DNA of 26,557 bases from Bacillota bacterium (GTDB lineage Bacteria; Vulcanimicrobiota; JAMDEM01): positions 1-26,557 of the forward strand of contig JAMDEM010000031.1 of assembly GCA_023486985.1 (NCBI GenBank), given 5' to 3'. How positions within the stretch are numbered: position 1 is the stretch's first letter; each line of letters begins with the position of its first letter. The notes under the pieces were generated by a model, which worked only from the letters and a program-made list of their open reading frames with translations, was not told the origin of the DNA and ran no database searches. This document shows positions 23,290-26,557 of the stretch, piece after piece. The translations under genes were made by a program, and so were the position numbers.

Positions 23290-25032
23290 TTAAATGCTAT
23301 CCTGTACGGATATCGTGCCTATTGATGAATCAATGGTTATTATTCTTTCATCTTTGAAGACTTCAAGGGCTGAGGGCACCCCAAATACAGCCGGCAGTCC
23401 GGCTTCTTCAATGATTTTGCTTGCCGGTGAGCCGGGAGTGCAGTCGCGGCAAATGACTCCTTTAACTTTTAGAAGAACTTTTCTCCAGCTTTCATCAATA
23501 TTTTTGATAAGGAGAATGTCTTCTTCTTCTAATTTTTTTTCTGCCTCATCCGGAGTCATGGCAGTGCAAATCTTTCCGGTTACAACCGCTTTTTTCCCAA
23601 CTCCTGTGCCACGTAAGAATATTTTTCCCAGAATATGAACTTTTATCATATTAGTGCTTCCGTGAATGCCGGCAGGGATTCCCCCTGTTATTATTATAAG
23701 GTCTCCTTCTTTTACGATTCCGGATTTAAGAGCGGCACCGGTTGCATCTTCCATCATTTTATCAGTGTTTTCCGGTTTGGATACAAGGAGAGGCTGAACG
23801 CCCCATGAGAGAACCAGCCTTCTCATTGATTCTTCGGACGTTGTAGCTGCAAGGATGGGAGCGCGGGGCTTGAATTTTGAAACAGACTTTGCAGTTCTTC
23901 CGGAGCTGGTGGAGATAAGGATTGCTTTTGCCTCAAGCTCTTCCGCTATTTCACAGGTTGCAAGGCTTATGGATTCTATAGCGGTAGCTCCGGCTATTCT
24001 TTCACCCAGAACTTTTTCATAAGGGAGCGCATTTTCCGTGGTTTCGGCTATTTTTACCATCATCTTTACTGCCTCAAGAGGAAACTTTCCTGAAGCGCTT
24101 TCGCCTGAAAGCATAATGGCATCAGTGCCGTCAAAAATTGCATTGGCGACGTCAGTTACCTCGGCTCTCGTGGGCATTGGATTTCGTATCATTGAATCAA
24201 GCATCTGGGTTGCCGTTATCACGGGCTTTGCAAGAATATTGCATTTTTTAATCAGCATTTTTTGAACAAGGGGAACTTCCTCGATGGGAATTTCAACTCC
24301 CAGGTCACCTCTTGCCACCATGAGACCGTCAACATATTGAAGGATATCATCAATGTTCTTTACCGCTTCATGCTTCTCAATTTTTACTATTATAGGGATA
24401 AAAGTTTTTTTCTCTTCCATTATATTTTTGATTGGGATTAAATCGTTTGACTCCCTGATGAAAGAGAGAGCCACAAAGTCAACTTTATGCTCAAGACCGA
24501 AAATAAGGTCTTCTATATCCTTTTCTGTTACAGCAGGAACTTTGAGAGATACGCCGGGAAAATTTACGCCTTTGTGGGGGGCTAACTCTCCGCCGTTTAT
24601 AACAACGCAGCGGACTTCCGTATCCGTTATTTCAACGGCTTTTAATTCTATCAAGCCGTCGTCAATGAGAATCTGGGCTCCGGTATGAATGTCGGAGGGA
24701 AGCCCTTTGTAGCTTATAGAGGCTTTTTGATTGTCTCCGTCAATTTCATCTGTGGTAAGAGTGAAATCAGCGCCGTTTTTAAGTTCTACCGGTGCAGATT
24801 TTAAATTGCCGATTCTTATTTTTGGCCCGCACAGATCCTGTAAAACCGCTATTGGGGTATTCATTTCTATGGAAAGATTTCTTATCGCGGTGAGAACTTT
24901 TAAATGCTCTTCGTGGGTGCCGTGAGAAAAATTCAAGCGGGCGACATTCATCCCCGCCTGAATCATGGCTTTCAGGATTTGAGGATCCTGGCTTGCCGGA
25001 CCGATGGTGCAAACAATCTTTGTCTTGCGCAT
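23290..25032 (-). CDS. pyk: Pyruvate kinase with extra C-terminal domain
   Basis: A 580-residue enzyme converting phosphoenolpyruvate and ADP to pyruvate and ATP. It starts MRKTKIVCTIGPAS; an upstream in-frame start at 25098 adds 22 non-conserved residues, and GAGGTGCC lies just before 25032. Core motifs: NFSHGTHEEH, DLCGPKIRIG, VKIEKHEAV with the catalytic Lys, MVARGDLGVEIP, and the DGTDAIMLSGESASG loop. After the regulatory domain a PEP-utilizer-like domain of about 100 residues follows (EGDLIIITGG is its boundary; GVICRDCTPGSPASKIIEEA, then VFGVPSALEVF), as in Bacillus-type enzymes. The TSHA histidine of true phosphotransfer domains is absent, so this domain is structural or regulatory. 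accA lies 68 bp upstream. Confidence 0.96.
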   Translation of the reverse strand: MRKTKIVCTIGPASQDPQILKAMIQAGMNVARLNFSHGTHEEHLKVLTAIRNLSIEMNTPIAVLQDLCGPKIRIGNLKSAPVELKNGADFTLTTDEIDGDNQKASISYKGLPSDIHTGAQILIDDGLIELKAVEITDTEVRCVVINGGELAPHKGVNFPGVSLKVPAVTEKDIEDLIFGLEHKVDFVALSFIRESNDLIPIKNIMEEKKTFIPIIVKIEKHEAVKNIDDILQYVDGLMVARGDLGVEIPIEEVPLVQKMLIKKCNILAKPVITATQMLDSMIRNPMPTRAEVTDVANAIFDGTDAIMLSGESASGKFPLEAVKMMVKIAETTENALPYEKVLGERIAGATAIESISLATCEIAEELEAKAILISTSSGRTAKSVSKFKPRAPILAATTSEESMRRLVLSWGVQPLLVSKPENTDKMMEDATGAALKSGIVKEGDLIIITGGIPAGIHGSTNMIKVHILGKIFLRGTGVGKKAVVTGKICTAMTPDEAEKKLEEEDILLIKNIDESWRKVLLKVKGVICRDCTPGSPASKIIEEAGLPAVFGVPSALEVFKDERIITIDSSIGTISVQDSI

Positions 25033-25100
25033 GGCACCTCTTATTTTTGAACTATTCAAATCACAGGCGCACGCCCATGAAAGAACGCGAGAAAACAAAT

Positions 25101-26063
25101 TTAATTTTCCGCTTCGCTGAAGACGCCCATCTTTCTATATTTTTCGTACCTGGAATTCAACAGTTTTGAGTGGGAAAGTTTTGATAATTCCTTTAGATGC
25201 CTGATAATTATATTTTTAACTGTTATAAAGACTGCTTCGCTGTCGGCGTGAGCTCCTCCCATTGGTTCCGGAATTATCTCGTCTATTATTCCAAGTTTAA
25301 GAAGATCAGGTGCGGTAAGGGCTAGAGCTGCTGCTGCCTGGGCTGCCTTTGATGAATCGCGCCATAATATTGAGGCGCATCCCTCGGGCGAAATTACCGA
25401 ATAGATGGAATTTTCCGGCATGAGAATTTTGTCGCCCACCGCTATGGCAAGCGCTCCTCCGCTTCCGCCTTCTCCGATTATTATGGTTATAATCGGCACG
25501 GGAAGCTGGGACATCAAAAGAATATTCCGGGCGATTGCCTCAAACTGCCCTCTTTCTTCAGCTTCCAGTCCGGGGTAGGCTCCGGGAGTGTCAACAAATG
25601 TAATAATGGGGAAGCCGAATTTTGCCGCCATGTTCATCACCCGGGCTGATTTTCTGTAGCCTTCCGGGTTGACCATGCCGAAATTTCTTGCAATATTTTC
25701 TTTGGTGTCCTTTCCTTTTTGCTGGCCCACTACCGCAACAGTTCTTTCTTCAAGTTTGGCAAAGCCGCAGATCATTGAAGGATCGTCTCCAAAGAGCCTG
25801 TCGCCGTGAAGCTCAAAAAAGTCGGTAAAAATTGTCTTAATGTAATCGAGACAATTAGGCCGCAGGGGATGTCTTGACATCAAAACTTTATCCCAGGGGG
25901 ATAGGTTTTCGTAAATGCTTTTCTTTAGTATATCTGCTTTTTTTTCAAGAGCTTCAATCTCATTTGTTAGATCAATCTTTCCTGTTAAATTAACCTCTTT
26001 TAATTCTTTTATTTTATCTTCAAGTTCAAGCAGAGGCTTTTCAACTTCAAGAATAATATTCAT
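25101..26063 (-). CDS. accA: Acetyl-CoA carboxylase carboxyltransferase subunit alpha
   Basis: A 320-residue protein of usual length, starting MNIILEVEKPLLELEDKI. It joins AccD to transfer carboxyl from biotin to acetyl-CoA, making malonyl-CoA for fatty acid synthesis. Seen: an N-terminal coiled coil (8-50), SPWDKVLMSRHPLRPNCLDY, FFELHGDRLFGDDPSM, GRE-equivalent QQKGKDTKENIARNFGM, and the oxyanion-hole region GEGGSGGALAIAVGD with ENSIYSVISPEGCASILW. AGGAGG six bases upstream fixes the start at 26063; an in-frame ATG at 26117 overlaps the original accD end as ATGA but adds non-conserved residues. Confidence 0.96.
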   Translation of the reverse strand: MNIILEVEKPLLELEDKIKELKEVNLTGKIDLTNEIEALEKKADILKKSIYENLSPWDKVLMSRHPLRPNCLDYIKTIFTDFFELHGDRLFGDDPSMICGFAKLEERTVAVVGQQKGKDTKENIARNFGMVNPEGYRKSARVMNMAAKFGFPIITFVDTPGAYPGLEAEERGQFEAIARNILLMSQLPVPIITIIIGEGGSGGALAIAVGDKILMPENSIYSVISPEGCASILWRDSSKAAQAAAALALTAPDLLKLGIIDEIIPEPMGGAHADSEAVFITVKNIIIRHLKELSKLSHSKLLNSRYEKYRKMGVFSEAEN

Positions 26064-26113
26064 TTGCTTCCTCCTGTAATGGACTAGGTAGTTTGATGCT
26101 CTTTCTCGTAAAT

Positions 26114-26179
26114 TCATAGGAAAAATCTGAGGATTTTTATGATAGTTTCTTTGAGGTTCTTTCTCGGTTCATACTGATC
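26114..26179 (-). pseudogene. Cut-off C-terminal tail of accD after in-frame TAG
   Basis: Directly after the TAG (26180-26182) the same frame encodes DQYEPRKNLKETIIKIL and then RFFL before TGA at 26114-26116. This matches the conserved AccD C-terminus, where HGMID or HGMVD is followed by a basic stretch and KETI-KIL. The TAG therefore removes 21 residues normally present. Confidence 0.8.
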
Positions 26180-26557
26180 CTACCATCCGTGTTTAATGTG
26201 AAATTCGGAAGTCTGGAATCCGGGCGGCAGTTTCTGGCGGATGGTCTGCTCGATTACTCTTGCTCCTGAGAAGCCGATTATCGCTCCCGGCTCGGCAATA
26301 ATAATATCTCCAAGGGAGGCAAAGCTTGCAGCCACTCCCGCCATGGTAGGATCAGTATGAACCGAGATGTAAGGCACTGCAGCCTTATTCAGTTTTCCCA
26401 CGGCCGCCGAAGTTTTTGTCAGCTGCATCAACGATAACATGCCTTCCTGCATTCTTGCCCCGCCGGAAGTGTTTACCGTTATTACAGGAATTTTTTCATC
26501 TGCGCCTTTCTCCAGCACTCGGGTTATCTTTTCTCCTACTACAGAACCCATGCTTCC
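26180..26557 (-). CDS. accD: Acetyl-CoA carboxylase carboxyltransferase subunit beta (partial; premature stop)
   Basis: The 5' part, with the zinc-finger domain, lies beyond the right edge. The visible 125 codons begin GSMGSVVGEKITR and continue with the crotonase-fold core: PVITVNTSGGARMQEGMLSL, VPYISVHTDPTMAGVAASFA, GDIIIAEPGAIIGFSGARVI, and EQTIRQKLPPGFQTSEF. The frame then stops at KHGW-TAG where the family reads HGMID or HGMVD. The missing tail is still encoded in frame after the stop. Because AccD is essential for fatty acid synthesis in most bacteria, a sequence error or very recent mutation is more likely than true loss. It leads the accD-accA-pyk run. Confidence 0.93.
   Translation of the reverse strand, partial: GSMGSVVGEKITRVLEKGADEKIPVITVNTSGGARMQEGMLSLMQLTKTSAAVGKLNKAAVPYISVHTDPTMAGVAASFASLGDIIIAEPGAIIGFSGARVIEQTIRQKLPPGFQTSEFHIKHGW

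Overview
The window is chromosomal DNA from an uncultured-type bacterium of moderate GC content. Gene order supports a lineage with Firmicutes-like synteny. On the minus strand accD-accA-pyk-[PAS sensor kinase]-phosphofructokinase resembles the Bacillus accD-accA-pfkA-pyk block. It runs straight into divIC and a YabR-type S1-domain gene, with a Ppx/GppA gene a little further on, as in many Clostridia. SpoIID, CheC and an L,D-transpeptidase fit the same picture. I cannot name the phylum; a deep-branching candidate phylum is as likely as a true Firmicute. No rRNA, CRISPR array, integrase or transposase is visible.

Layout. 1-4805 (minus): an L,D-transpeptidase cut by the left edge, a secreted metallophosphoesterase whose 5' part is broken by an in-frame stop, rsmI, ndk and a GT4-type glycosyltransferase. 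4846-9983 (plus): a four-gene overlapping operon encoding a glycine-zipper protein with an HExxH metalloprotease motif, a minimal penicillin-binding transpeptidase, a SpoIID-like lytic transglycosylase and an AMMECR1-domain protein with a signal peptide. 9984-10798: gene-poor debris with a short-chain dehydrogenase fragment, a frameshifted remnant and a palindrome. 10799-12082 (plus): a second secreted metallophosphoesterase. 12095-12224 (minus): tRNA-Leu(TAA) with a strong promoter. 12396-16627 (minus): cheC-like, GAF-GAF-GGDEF, ppx/gppA and an aldo/keto reductase-ferredoxin fusion. 16797-26557 (minus): hppA, S1 protein, divIC, PPi-type phosphofructokinase, four-PAS kinase, pyk, accA and partial accD.

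Themes. (1) Pyrophosphate economy: the phosphofructokinase has the Asp/Lys signature of PPi-dependent enzymes, and the nearby membrane pyrophosphatase has the K+-independent signature; a Ppx/GppA gene lies close by. PPi may therefore serve as an energy currency between glycolysis and proton pumping. (2) Cell-wall work: L,D-transpeptidase, the PBP-SpoIID pair and DivIC. (3) Genome wear: short palindromic repeats fill the gaps between genes, and one repeat cluster lies in frame inside the SpoIID gene just after its signal peptide. Two genes carry premature stops. One lies inside a 29-bp inverted copy of the gene's own sequence; the other is in the conserved C-terminus of AccD and looks like a pair of compensating indels.

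The best candidates for something undescribed are the four-gene wall/protease operon, the repeat-derived segment in SpoIID and the inverted duplication in the phosphoesterase gene.
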